A stretch of DNA of 64,000 nucleotides from Aphanomyces cochlioides. Lineage: Eukaryota; Oomycota; Saprolegniomycetes; Saprolegniales; Verrucalvaceae. A program made the position numbers and the translations under genes. Below are positions 11,901-23,000 of the stretch, piece after piece. The first letter of the stretch is position 1, and each line of letters starts with the position of its first letter. Under the pieces are notes generated by a model. It was not told where the DNA came from. It searched no databases and saw only the letters and a program-made list of their open reading frames with translations. The DNA is taken from contig JAHQRK010000016.1 in NCBI GenBank assembly GCA_019828595.1, positions 1,178,001 through 1,242,000 on the forward strand, written 5' to 3'.

Positions 11901-12349
11901 TGTGCTCTGGCGGGAAGATCTACGACGTGGGTGAAAACTTGGATGAAGTTGCGTTTGTCCACGACGGCATGGTCAAATTGATTGACGAGAATGGCACGCT
12001 CTTACGCACGGGCAGCGTTGGATGCCACATCGGTCGTGGCGAAGCGGGTCCTTGCCTTCACACGGTTGTCGCTGTGGAGCATGTTGAGCTGTATGTCCTG
12101 GATACGAACGCCAAGCAGGAGGTGCTGGGGCACATGGCGAGCGTCCAGCGGATGGCATTTTTGCAACTCCTCGATCAAATGTCGCTGCATGCCATGGACG
12201 AAACCAAGTTGCGACGAGATGCAACGCGTCGACGTGCAAGTGAATTGATCGAAGAAGAGGAGGTCGAGCTGCAGGACGACAAAGATGGAGACGACGACCA
12301 AGAAGAAGAGCAGCTTCCATCGTGGTTACCGCAAGCGTTTTTTAGATAA
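5963..12349 (+). CDS. Four-repeat cyclic-nucleotide-binding-type channel (CNGK-like)
   Basis: Single-chain channel of about 2,097 aa. Exons are 5963-7804, 7850-11396 and 11445-12349; introns are 45 and 48 nt (the second is in frame, with a classic GTAAGT donor). Four modules each carry six hydrophobic segments, a pore and a CNBD-like beta region. Module joints begin with similar motifs (NSMFRRLW, KSRFRRVL, NSRFRRVW). Pore signatures are TTVGFGDV (about 199), STLGFGDI (about 714), SSGVIVP in place of a GxGD filter (about 1268) and GTVGLGDI (about 1804). CNBD-like regions follow each pore, best in module 1 (GPGDVLIHDG...GLYLLRRGE), but none keeps a full phosphate-binding cassette with its Arg. 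Four fused repeats recall the K-selective CNGK channels of sperm. Ligand and ion selectivity are unknown. It may be one pseudotetramer per polypeptide. Confidence 0.88.
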
Positions 12350-12371
12350 TGCAATCAAATACTAGTACTCG

Positions 12372-13248
12372 TTAGAGCAATCGACGATACCCTCGACGGA
12401 ATTGAAAACGCCACGACATTGCAACGGCCGCACAGCCGACGACGACGACAAGACCTGACAGAAGAGATATGCCAGGAACGAACGTCGCTGCGGCGTCCAA
12501 CTGGATAGAGGCATGAGGAGGGTTGGTTTCGCTTGGGGGATCGAGGAATGGTTTGAGAAATTCAATCCAGTCGTGGTACGTCCACGCCGGATCGGCATCG
12601 ATCGCCACGTCGTTGAGGAGAAACATTGGCGTGCCAGAGATACCACGGGAGCACGCATGTTTCCACGCCGCGCGCGTATCGTCATCCCGATCAGTGCCTC
12701 CATGTCCCGTCATGCCATCCGCCCACTGCGCATCTGTCAAGTTGGGGAATGTCTTCTTGGCCAGCGCATGGATTTGAGCTGTCACATTCTTCTGGCCTTG
12801 GTTTTCCGTCACCTTGTTTCCAAACCTACAGATACAATCCATTATCCATCCTTCCCCAGTCGACTTACGAATCTTGTTCTTCAAACACGGCTTCCATCCA
12901 CGTTTCAAACGTCTCTCGGCCGAGGGCAAACGAGATGGTTTCACTTGCTTGGGCAACCGAGAACGCCTGGTGGTGATATGGCAGGGGGAATTGATGCACA
13001 CGGAGACGGAATCGATCGGGTGATTCATGTTGCACGAGTTGTTTGAGCGCAGGATATGCCATTTTGCTGTATGGGCATAGCAGATCGACAAACACTTCGA
13101 GCTGGACATTAGCACTGGCCGAGCCATGGCCTATCGTGAATCCAGGCGGTGTCGGAGGTACTGGGACTTGAGCCATCGCCACGAACGGTAGAACAATCAG
13201 GACAGCGTGCATGAACATGACGCGTCGGAGGAAAACGTGAGAATGCAA
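12372..13248 (-). CDS. Secreted/membrane-anchored DsbA-like thioredoxin-fold protein
   Basis: Exons 13248-12869 and 12825-12372 (43-nt intron with GTAAGT donor) give 277 aa. Near the N terminus there is a signal peptide (start MHSHVFLRRV or the internal MHAVLIVLPF). The thioredoxin-4/DsbA-like strand reads VFVDLLCPYSKMAYPAL, so the usual CxxC is CPYS, with only the first cysteine. A late cis-proline loop reads GISGTPMFLLND. The C terminus has one hydrophobic span (SLLSGLVVVVGCAAVAM) followed by RFQFRRGYRR, giving a membrane anchor. It is convergent with the channel gene, 22 bp apart. The single active-site cysteine suggests a reductase-type or non-redox role rather than a dithiol oxidase; this is inference. 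Confidence 0.8.
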
Positions 13249-14157
13249 TGCAGATCTCTTTCTTGACGTTGTTGAAGTGGCGGGTCAGTCAAAATAGTCC
13301 ACAAATACAAAATGTCTAACCAATAAAGGTGATATAAGTTAAATCTATCAGGCTTTCCAATAAAAAATCTTCATCCATATTAACCTCCAAAGTGATGCAT
13401 TCCTTCGTGCTCTAGTTGCATCTTAGAAGGAAGAGAGAAGCTCGATGCCGATATTACCACTGTCAGATTGGTTCAAGGCTTATTGCCAGATTGATGAATA
13501 TCTCACCGCAGGAAGACAACTAATGTTGTCTATTTTGTTCAAATATTTCATTGACGGGCAATTGTCAAACGCAGCGTGGTCTGCGTGGCCATACTGTACT
13601 GTATATAAACTGTGATAAGATCAATGATGAACAAGTGGCTGTAGTGCAACGATCCCCGACAAGCTGCTGAGGCTTGAACCCGTGCGGAAATACACTGCAA
13701 TCAACGGCGCTGTCGTCTTGTTCGATGGTCACCTGGCTAAGTTACAGGTGTACTGTATTATAGCCAATTCAATTGCATATATATTTTAGCCAATCAGAAA
13801 ATTACGTAAAATGAATTGTTTATTAATACAAACATCAAGGATAACTGTTACTAAAAATTAACAATTATGTGGAATTTTCAATAGAGGACTATCGCAACCG
13901 GTTCGAGTTGAGGTTCAAGTGGAGATAGAGACTCCTCTTTTACCTGTATCAACTGATACAACAAAAATCAAGTTTCAAGAGGTAAAACTACATGCGCTCA
14001 AATCTCACAAACACCAATATTATTCACTCAAGAGTGATTAATGACGGTCATTATTATTTAGCGTATAATTAAATTTAATATACGCGATTGTACACTGGAG
14101 ATAGAGACTCCATTGATCATCTGGTTCTGAACTGAAACGTGATGCCTTTCGCAGTGT
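13249..14157. other. AT-rich intergenic region with a repeated 15-mer
   Basis: No gene is supported. GGAGATAGAGACTCC occurs at 13921-13935 and again at 14097-14111, and its first ten bases recur near 37272. The region flanks the Harbinger-type unit and may include its left end, but I could not match terminal inverted repeats. Confidence 0.35.
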
Positions 14158-15193
14158 TTGGTTTTGGATTCAGTGAAATATCGAGTTTTAGAGTGCCTGA
14201 GCTGTGCGATCTCATCGCCCAACAATCGAGTTGGAGCTGGTGTGATGGACCACGATGAGTCCCAGTTGTCTGTTGAGGAGACCATGCAGGATGGTTTCGA
14301 CGTCGGCGATGTGAATGAGACCCACGAGTACCCCAGTGCAAGCCGTCATCGAAAGAAGTTTGCCGCTGTAGACGACGTTATATTGCTTCAAGTGGTCAAT
14401 GCATTTCGTCCTTGGCGAGCGCCTGCAGGCACGTCCAGCGGCATCATGAAGGTGTTTGACGATATTGCTGTACATTGCGCTAAGCATAAGAACTTTGGAG
14501 TAAAGAAAAACGGGCCAGCCCTCCGTACGCGCTTCTTAGCGCTCGTGAAGGAATACAGGTCAGATCAATGCAAATCCATGCGTCAGTCTGGATCGACCGA
14601 GGAATTTAGAGAGAGGGAGGTTCTGCTCCAAGGCATTGTATCGCAAATAGACGATTGGAACGAGCGTATGACCGAGGAAAAATCACTGAAAGATATTAAG
14701 TCATCGGCTCTACTTAAGTCGGAAGAAGTCATGAAGCGACTCGCTATGGACGAACTCATTGACGACGATACAAACGTTGATGCTGACGATGATTACAACG
14801 ATGAAAAAATCCACAACAACGGACGGGTCATCCAACCTGGCACGTGGTCTGAATGGAGAGGGCAAAACGAAGCGACGGTCGAAGATATCAAAGTCAGAGC
14901 GAATCGGCGCGATCTCGGATGCTCTTGTAAAGGCTCTTGCAGCCACCGACGACGAGCAACGACAGAAGCAGGACTTTGAAATACAGAAAATGGAATTCAA
15001 AAGAGATCAAGCTCGATTAGAGCGTGAATACCAACGGGAAGAAGCTGCTCGCCAGAGACAATACGAGGCAGAAGAAGCCGCTCGACGTCGAGAACACGAG
15101 CTTACCATGGAAGACAGACGAGTGCAAGCTGATCGTGAACGTGAGAAGATGATGCAGGAGTTTGTGCTCAAAATTCTCAACCATCAAAGATAA
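14158..15193 (+). CDS. Myb/SANT-like protein of a PIF/Harbinger-type element
   Basis: Exons 14158-14826 and 14861-15193 join across a 34-nt GT-AG intron (frame closes; 333 aa). The N-terminal half has a SANT/trihelix-like region (KKFAAVDDVILLQVV...PWRAP, then ALRTRFLALVKEYR, STEEFREREVLL). The C-terminal part is a long charged coiled coil rich in Arg, Glu and Gln. It is clearly related to the protein at 43761-44452 (shared KK-G-ALR/NLRARF, SG-TEE-ER and ILL/QLL patterns). In PIF/Harbinger elements such a protein binds DNA and helps import the transposase (family knowledge), and here it faces a transposase 10 bp away, tail to tail. If the short intron is not real, the gene would be frameshifted. 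Confidence 0.65.
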
Positions 15194-15203
15194 ACAGGAT
15201 AAA

Positions 15204-16346
15204 CTAGGGTAGATTTAAGTACTGATCTAGACTTGGAGGCAGCATATCAAAGTACATTGAGATTTGGCTTCCCAGAGGTTGCATGCATGTGTGGCAATTC
15301 GTCAACAGAACTGCTGCAAAGAAATTCTTGCCCACTGGTGCTTGTCTTACATGTTGCTTCTTGTCCCAGTTCATGTACTCCCACAGGATTTTCACCCGAC
15401 CAAATCCCCATTCCACACATTTTCGAACAGAGCTTATAACCCGGTTGAATTGAGCCGACTTTGGATGAGGATAAACGGAGGCAGACGTCACAAACGTACT
15501 CGATCCATAAGCAGGATCGCCATAAATCAATTTTCCGCAGAAAAGGCCAGTATTATCATTCTCCATCATATCTAGAAGGCCACTACAATTGAGAACTGTT
15601 GAGTCATGACGCCGTCCTTTAACAGGGCCCTAAAGACTCACAATAATTCCACCCGGTGCTTGAACACTCTGCCAATTGAAACAATGGCGACGAGGATGGC
15701 CATTAAACAACGACTTTTGTAGATTTTCGTGCTGTGACATCGCATTCTTGCGAGAACTTGGTCGTGAAACATACTGCCTGGTACCATCGATAAACTCCCA
15801 ACAACATCGAAGCGGCGCACCTTCGACATGAATGACATGACAGTACTGGACAATTCTTTCACGAACAATCGTCTCGTTGAAATACAAGAGATCGCGATGG
15901 TTATCGTATAGAATAGCAACCGTTGCTTTGATGAGTCTGCTACATGAAGCAGTAGAGCGGCCAAATTCGTTTGACAGTGTGAACAGCTTGCAAGCCTCTG
16001 AAGGTCGACGACAAACCAGAGCGAGTGCTTCGACGCGTGATATATGGTCACGTTCTATTGTAACGATGCCATTTTCAGGGAGACCCAGTTTATGTGCGAG
16101 CTCGCGTAATTGAGGCATTGTAAATCGATATCGTGCAATCGAAACGGCATTGCTGACCATTTCATCAAAGGATAACGACTTGTCAACGCTTGGATGTGCT
16201 TCTCGGAGGCGAAAGCAGTTGGCTGCGATCAATATGCGCATGACCTTGACGAAGCGCTTCTTGTTGCGGCGCGCAAGGATCCAAGCCTGAGCCAAAACTT
16301 CAATCGCTTGGTCGCCTGAGAGTTTCGGACCAACGAACACCATCAC
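15204..16346 (-). pseudogene. PIF/Harbinger DDE transposase with one in-frame stop
   Basis: One reading frame of about 380 codons. The N-terminal helical region is followed by a DDE_Tnp_4-type nuclease: FIDGTRQYVSRPS (first Asp), LQKSLFNGHPRRH, then GPVKGRRHDSTVLN (second Asp), GDPAYGSS, and CVEWGFGRVKILW (third acidic region). A single TAG at 15630-15632 lies just before GPVKGRRHD, where related transposases usually have Tyr in a LYGP motif. All other codons are open, so inactivation is recent or the allele is marginal. It faces the Myb-like gene, as expected for the two-gene layout of this superfamily. Confidence 0.8.
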
Positions 16347-16842
16347 GCTTTGTTTCCAAAATGCACTCTGAAACTGAATTGCGTCGTTGAGATAGAATCG
16401 ACTTTGCTCAAACCTACCGTGGCTGAGTTTAGATAGACTTGGATTTTTACCCTAAACCACGTCTACTTCAAACTGAAACTGAAACCTCTTCGATTTTCGG
16501 TTTGCGAAAGTTCCCTAATATGAATTTCAATTTTTTAAGATGTTTTCTTGCAAGAACTTGGATAAGCCCATGGAGCTCAATGAAGGCAAGACCAAAGAAT
16601 CGGCAAGCGTGGCTCGAGGGAATGATTCAAGCATCGTATTGTTTTGACTCTGGCTTTTGCATGGTCTATTGGTGCTTTGCGTACATACCGGTTATGGTGG
16701 ATCAAAAAGCTGTGAGTGATGTTTGCAACCAAACGACACATGGGATCCATTCACGACCGCTTGAGGAGATTCCATTCACGACCGCTTCTAGAAGATCCAT
16801 GAGACCGAGAGTGAGCAAAGCCATTTTCAAATTCCTCCTATC
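16347..16842. other. Intergenic; short direct repeat
   Basis: No gene is supported. CCATTCACGACCGCTT occurs twice in direct orientation within 16746-16790. It may include the right flank of the Harbinger-type unit. Confidence 0.35.
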
Positions 16843-18355
16843 ATGGCCACATCATTGCTTGCTTCTCTTGCTCGTCGTCGTTCGTCCACGGACCTTTTCC
16901 ACCTTAGTGACATTTCGCCGGTGCGCACCTGGGGCTACTCGTTGCCCACTTTGACCAAGACGAAGCGATATATGGACCGGAAGCCGTGGGTTGATGCGTC
17001 GCCATTTCGTCAAGCATTTTATCAAGCGTACCCGCTTCTGAAGCAAGTCAAGTTGGACAATCTAGCACTCATTGGCGGATCCGTGTTGAGTTTCCTCACG
17101 GGTGTCTTCACGTCCAAAGACCTTGACTTCTTCGTCATTACGAATAATGACAAGTTGTCTCCTGAAGACGCTGCTGAGTTTGCCCATGAACGCGTGAAAG
17201 CATTCATCACAGACCTTTTCAATGTCATGAATGCGCACAATACCGAACTCAATGAACTGGAAACGAATACTCGCAAAACGAATCCAGACTTTCGCATCCG
17301 TCCAAACCAACTGTACAACCTTGACTTATTCCGTGTCCGACGACAATTGAATGTGTACACCATTGATTTGCCTCAACTGAACGGCATATCTTTGCCCATT
17401 CAGGTCATCTTGACGCCGTACAAGAGCCTCGCCCAGTTGCTCCAACGCATCGACATTGCATGCACGGCGATTGCGTTTTTTGAAGGCGACGTGTGGTTCT
17501 CTGAAATGTCGAAGTTTGCATTTGAGAACAGCTGCTTCGTCGTGGATGGTACATCGCGGGCCCCCGACCATCTTCATCGCATTGTAAAATACTTCGACCG
17601 TGGCTTTGACATCATTTTGCCATCATTTGACATGTCCAAAGTCCACACGCGCAATTTTGCCTTTGGTGAAGTCGAAGTCATCGACATGGCCGCTCTCACC
17701 GTCGTTGCGACGAAAATTAAGGGCACCAACAAAATCCGTGTCGATTATATCAAGAAGCCAAAGGTGACACGCCCACTAACTGAGGAAGATGGACCTGCTG
17801 GCGCATTTGACGATATACGGCCATGTCCAAAACAGTTCGTTCAAGGTGTATGCTGGCACGATTCGCCACAACAACATCATTTGTCTCCTCAACGACAACC
17901 CAGAAGGCTTTATTGTCGATGGTGAAGGCTCCAACTTTGCAAATGCCTTTCGGCCATGGCCTTATATCACGGATCGTATGCTGCTTTTCTCGTACGAGAC
18001 GGTCAAATCAAAAGTGTACTCCAAGGGTGCACTCCAGCTGTACATGCTGTTCAAATATTTTCCCTTCCTCAAGCCAAACGACCTTGTTCACCGGATTTTG
18101 GGATCTTACGTTGCGACCATGCAGCAAGACGGTCGTAGAGCTGCGGCCATTTTCGACAGCACGTACGACGAGTACGTCGATCAAGTCTTGGACGAGTTGA
18201 TCTCCGAGCAGATTGAAATTGCAAAGAAAAAAATCCTCGAGATGGGCAAGGTCCCAGTCAAGATGGTCGCTGTCGAGTCGCGATATCAAACGAGCAACTG
18301 CACCCCTGAGGAATTCTTTGGCACTTACTTCAAACGAATTGAAACTCAGCAGTAA
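16843..18355 (+). CDS. Nucleotidyltransferase-fold-like protein, unknown role
   Basis: Two frames, 16843-17763 and 17789-18355, join across a 25-nt segment with GT and AG ends and an internal CTAAC branch-like motif, giving 495 aa. If that is not an intron, the gene carries a frameshift. The N-terminal part has IGGSVLSFLTGVF followed by SKDLDFFVIT, which fits the GG-S...DxD pattern of the pol-beta nucleotidyltransferase superfamily. Downstream there is a beta-rich segment (RVRRQLNVYTIDLPQL, PIQVILTPY). The second half is helical (YVDQVLDELISEQIEIAKKK). I do not recognise a specific family. Similar stand-alone predicted nucleotidyltransferases occur in large DNA viruses and oomycetes, but transfer cannot be judged here. 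Confidence 0.6.
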
Positions 18356-20075
18356 GCACACCCCCTGCTTGAACCGCGATGTTTTCAGGGGGGGAGAAGG
18401 GGGAAGCGACAGCAGCATCGCCTCGTCATTACGAATAGCGTTCGGTGTAGCATTTTTATTTGGAATAACATCTGTCGTCACTACGCACTGCATGCACGCA
18501 ACAAATTGACCTTGCGTTGTTCGCTTTGACATAACACACTCTTCCCGCCAAACAAGTCGAAAAAACCATCATCGCGACAACATATTCCATAGTCTTGGCA
18601 ATTTATAGTCTTGGCAATTTTCAGGCACCAAATCATGGCGGCTTGGAAATTCCTTTATTATTATAATCCTATGAATACAAATATACTGTATAAAAAATAT
18701 TTCATAATTGTATTTCCATAATCAAAAAATTACCTTTAGTAATTATACTTTAGTCAAACTTATACTTTAATCAAGTATTGATTTTGAAATTCATGGGGAA
18801 CAATAGAAGATGACAAGAAGCAGTCTCTGCTATGTTTGTGTCCAAGCTTTGGACCTTTGGACCTATCTGCTACAGCATGGAATCATCTGACTTGCCGCTT
18901 ATACGTAGCAAGAGCTGACTGTTGAGTTTCTCCTGAGATCCGCAAAATTACGCCAGGCATTGACCGTGAGATTGTCACTAAAGCGAGGGAGCTTTGCATT
19001 AACAACGAATTGACAACCAAAGCCATCCAACAAGCGTGCGGCAATCGCGAAGCAAATGAAAATCAGGTTGTCTTTCACGACGACGACGAGAGCGACAAGA
19101 TTCATCCATTGAAACGCATATACAGCCATCATGAAAAGTTGCCAGGCGGACGAGTTGTTGCATAGCGAAGCGAAGTGTGTCCATCCCCCTCCATGAGCTC
19201 CTGGATGACGTGGAAAACAATAGACGGGGGGATGAAGAAGTACCAAAGCCTTCTAATGGAAGTTTGGTCCTTCCCCGGCGTTCTTTACACGAGTATGGGG
19301 GACTTCTGTACGTAGGAGATGGCTGCATCCTTTAGTCACTCCGACGACACTATTCACAAGATGCGTGTCACACATCATTCGCCAGACAACAGCAGCTTGC
19401 GTGCACATGGCAAATCAAATCATGCTCGACCGCGCTCGTAAAATGACTTGATCGAGCGGCGTCAGAGAGCGCAAAAGACCGTCGCAACAGCCGGACGAGC
19501 CCTCTCCCAAAAGCGTTGCATGGTGTGTACTCGAGTCGATTCTTGCAAATATTTCACGCACATTTCTGCCTTGGGGATTGGCCCATTACGAGAACAGTGT
19601 CGACTGGACGGAGGGTGCAATGGTCGTGACAAGGAAAAATTTTCCTCTCGATCAACACGATTGTAGAAAGAGAGCTGACATGCGCGCGGAGAAAGCGTGT
19701 TGACAGGCGTGCTGGACGACATACCGACAGGAGCCTCGCCAACCAGCGTTGTGAGTAATCCACGACCTGGTTCAATTAAAAAGTCGACTAAAAAATGTTT
19801 TATTCACATAGAATTTCCAAAATTGATGTGGGAAAATAAGAAATAATTTTTTTTTATTTCGTACACTATTTAGAGTGCATTTCGCAGAGGCGCCATATCG
19901 CAAGTAATATCTGCCAGCAGGAGCAGCACTTCATATATTTCCACCGCGGAAGGGACGAATCGCGTGTCACTACTGCAGGAACGAAAGGACGAAAGGCTCT
20001 GGCGACCGAACACTGGACGTAAATCAAGCAAGCCCTTCGATATGTACTGCTGACCATGCGTCCCGCTTTCTTGAC
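18356..20075. other. Gene-poor stretch with a decayed membrane-protein fragment
   Basis: AT-rich DNA runs from 18500 to 18880, with TAGTCTTGGCAATTT directly repeated near 18592-18622. Nothing else is supported except the membrane-protein fragment listed separately at 18899-19260. 19260-20075 holds short frames only. Confidence 0.4.
18899..19260 (-). pseudogene. Membrane-protein fragment, frame-broken
   Basis: On minus, LWYFFIPPSIVFHVIQEL in one frame is followed after a frame change by QLFMMAVYAFQWMNLVALVV and IFICFAIAARLLDGF, which look like two transmembrane helices. No start or full domain is present. It is best read as a relic of a polytopic membrane protein; the family is not recognised. 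Confidence 0.35.
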
Positions 20076-23000
20076 ATGAACGTTTCAATAGATATATCGC
20101 GACAAAGCATGAACAAAGCGCGCGCAAGACCGACGTCCAGACAATCCAAAGACGCAGATTTCATACCCACAACATCGAACCAAACAGAAAATGCAAAGTA
20201 TTCTATCCGACCCGTGAAGACAGATTCGAATGATCCGACCACGAGGGGACATTCGCGATCAAATCAATCGTTTACCCGAGATGACGACGACGAAAACGAG
20301 TCAATATGTAGCAATGTGGAGCTTCCAGGTCGAAGTGTATTTGCAGCAGTGGGCGATTACAATATGACAATGAGTTTTTCGCGTTCCATTGGACTACGAT
20401 CCTCCGATTCGACGGTAGTCTTGTGCTGCATTGTGACTGTGACGCATTACGATTGTAGAGAGATGAATCCCTAAGCGAAGGCATGCCAGAATTCACAACG
20501 GGTGGTCGGTTCAAGGACCAGCAGTTCCAAACCAAAGCGACTTCAAAGTTTTCAAATTTTTTCCGCCGGCGCCGATCCGTGTCGTCGAAACTAGATTCTT
20601 CATCCATCTCTGCCAACGATATTTACATGCAAGGCTATCTCTCAAAGCAAGGCTCATGGCGCAAGAATTGGAAAACGGTAGGTCCTTTCTACGATGGTCC
20701 GTCTTGACGAATTGGCCTGTAGCGATACTTTATCTTGCGTATCGATGACCCCTGCTTAGTCTACTGTGACTCCGAGGAGAATCGAGAAGTCTTGGGCTTG
20801 GTTCCAATCACAAAGGAAACAACAGTTCACATTGTTTCGTCTTCCCATTTGCCATCGGCTCTCACATTTGCCGTGGAAAATCCCCAGAGGAAATTGTTGC
20901 TTGAAGCCCCTAAACAAGACGAACTACAGCGATGGATTGACAAAATTCAAGGTATGCAAAGCCTATACAATGCCCGTCCTTATTATGTTTTAGAAACCAT
21001 CGAAGCTGTCAGTAGTCGGCAAGAAGACGATGGGGAAACATCGTTTTCAGTGTCTCGAACGTCCCCTGAACCACTTTCTTCATCAATGAAAGACGATGGA
21101 CCTCTGTCGATGCGGTCTTCAACGACGTATTCATCAATCGTGAGCAGCGACAATTCCAAAGTGTATGACATTCGTATCGAACTACTTGTGGACGGTGGAA
21201 AAGATCGCATGGCGTACTACGTCCTTCTTGAAGGGCTAACAGATGACAACGAATACCGAACTATCTCGCAGACCGATATTTGCCGCAGTCCAGACACAAA
21301 TCAATCGTTCGCTTCATTTCGGTATCCAAATCGCTCTGAACAAAATCTAAGTATGGATTACTTGTAGGCAAGCATTCACTTTCCTCTTGCCACTCCAACA
21401 GGAAAAGTTCCTGGAACTCCGCTTTTCTCTCTTTCGAGCTCCTCAAGCCGATGACGTGCATTTCACCAAATCTCCTTATGCTGTGTCGTCTGTGGACATG
21501 CATACCTTCCTCTCCATGGCTGTGTCCACGACTGGTTTAGATTTGCCGCTTCAGCTCGCCAAGAAAGAGGTGAGATATCTATGATATTTTTGCTTAATCA
21601 TTCAAATTAGAAAGCTAATGCTAACCGCAACATTACGGCTTCGGTACCCATGCTTTTGTACAGTACAATGTATATGTAATCGATTTTGTAGCAAACGAAT
21701 GGAAACCAACGCAACTCGCTGAGATCGCACGCTGAAGATTCGGAATGCGGTGTCAATTTGCATGTGACTGCCTTTGCCCCCGACAAACGGCTTGTCATTG
21801 GACTTCCTGACACTACGGTCGTGACAGCCCACCGCAAGTACATCATGCCAACCTCGGTCAACCCTTGTGGTGTTGTTGTCGTTGAGAGCATTAGTGTCCC
21901 CAAGTCAACGTTCTTAGTACCCTTGGCATATCTGCAATTTCTTATTGAAGACCTCGATGGTCGCATCAAACTCCTCAAGCAAACAGTGGATGAGAAGAAG
22001 TTGCCTCCGATCGTCGAGCAATATGAGGCGATCCAAGCAGATGCTCGTGCTCACATTGCATTTTTGCAAGAAGAATCTCGCGGAAAAGGCAACTTTAAGA
22101 GAAGTACGTACAAGAAAAAGAAGGAATGGTCTATGGTCTCGACCAATATGCATGCACAAGTGATGCAAGTGTACAATGGAAATGACATCATGGCCTCATA
22201 TACAACCATCACGATGGGTGCCGTGGCTGTACACACGAAAGGTTTTGCAAACGGTGGTGGTTATCGAATGAAGGAAACCCTTGTCGAAGTGCTGGAAGAG
22301 GCGAATCGAATGCGGAAGACAAAGTCGAAAGAGCAAGACCCGCTCATGGTGTTTGAATTATTCCACATTCCAGTCGGTCTACTCAGTTCAGCTGGCGGCA
22401 CTGTGAACGGCAACAAATCGTACGATCCTATTTCAGTCGCCCGCAAAGCCTGGTTTGAGCTCGAGAGACGTCACCATTCCCTTTGCATCCAAATCTTGTC
22501 GGCAACTGCTGCTCAGATTTGCACCATGTTGGAGCTTGCGGCAATGGGCAGTATTTACCACACAATGGTCTGGCGCGTTGTGTTACGTAATAACTTGCTT
22601 CTCAACTTTGAATCGCTTTTGAGTACTCAAGGCAATGAAGGAGGCATGCTTGAAGACTTTCGAGTGGCGTGTAAATGGCTTGAAGGCGTTTTCTTCACGT
22701 TTGAAGTGAGTCCGAATATGTCTGAAGCCATCTCATATCGCATCACGCGTGAAAACAATTATTTGACGGTCACCATGCGCATCCCTGTCACGTTTGCCGA
22801 AGCATTGCCTAAGGACCTCGCTACGGGCAAGAAAAAATTCCGCGTCCTGGCTGTCATTTTTACGCAAGGCGTGAACGAAATGCAAAGTTTGGCTCATGCA
22901 ATGCACAGCTCGCATACACAAATCCAAGATCAGATCAACCAAGAAAGCTTTGCTCGTCTTGGTCATTACTACGCACACTTCAAAAATAACAAATGGGAAA

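Noticed and set aside
15630..15641. A 12-nt GT...AG segment as an intron removing the transposase stop
   Set aside because: Too short for any known spliceosomal intron; a point mutation of Tyr is simpler.
16439..16954. 171-codon plus frame overlapping the start of the NTase-like gene
   Set aside because: It overlaps the better-supported frame, has Trp/Cys/Leu-rich random-looking composition and contains a short direct repeat.
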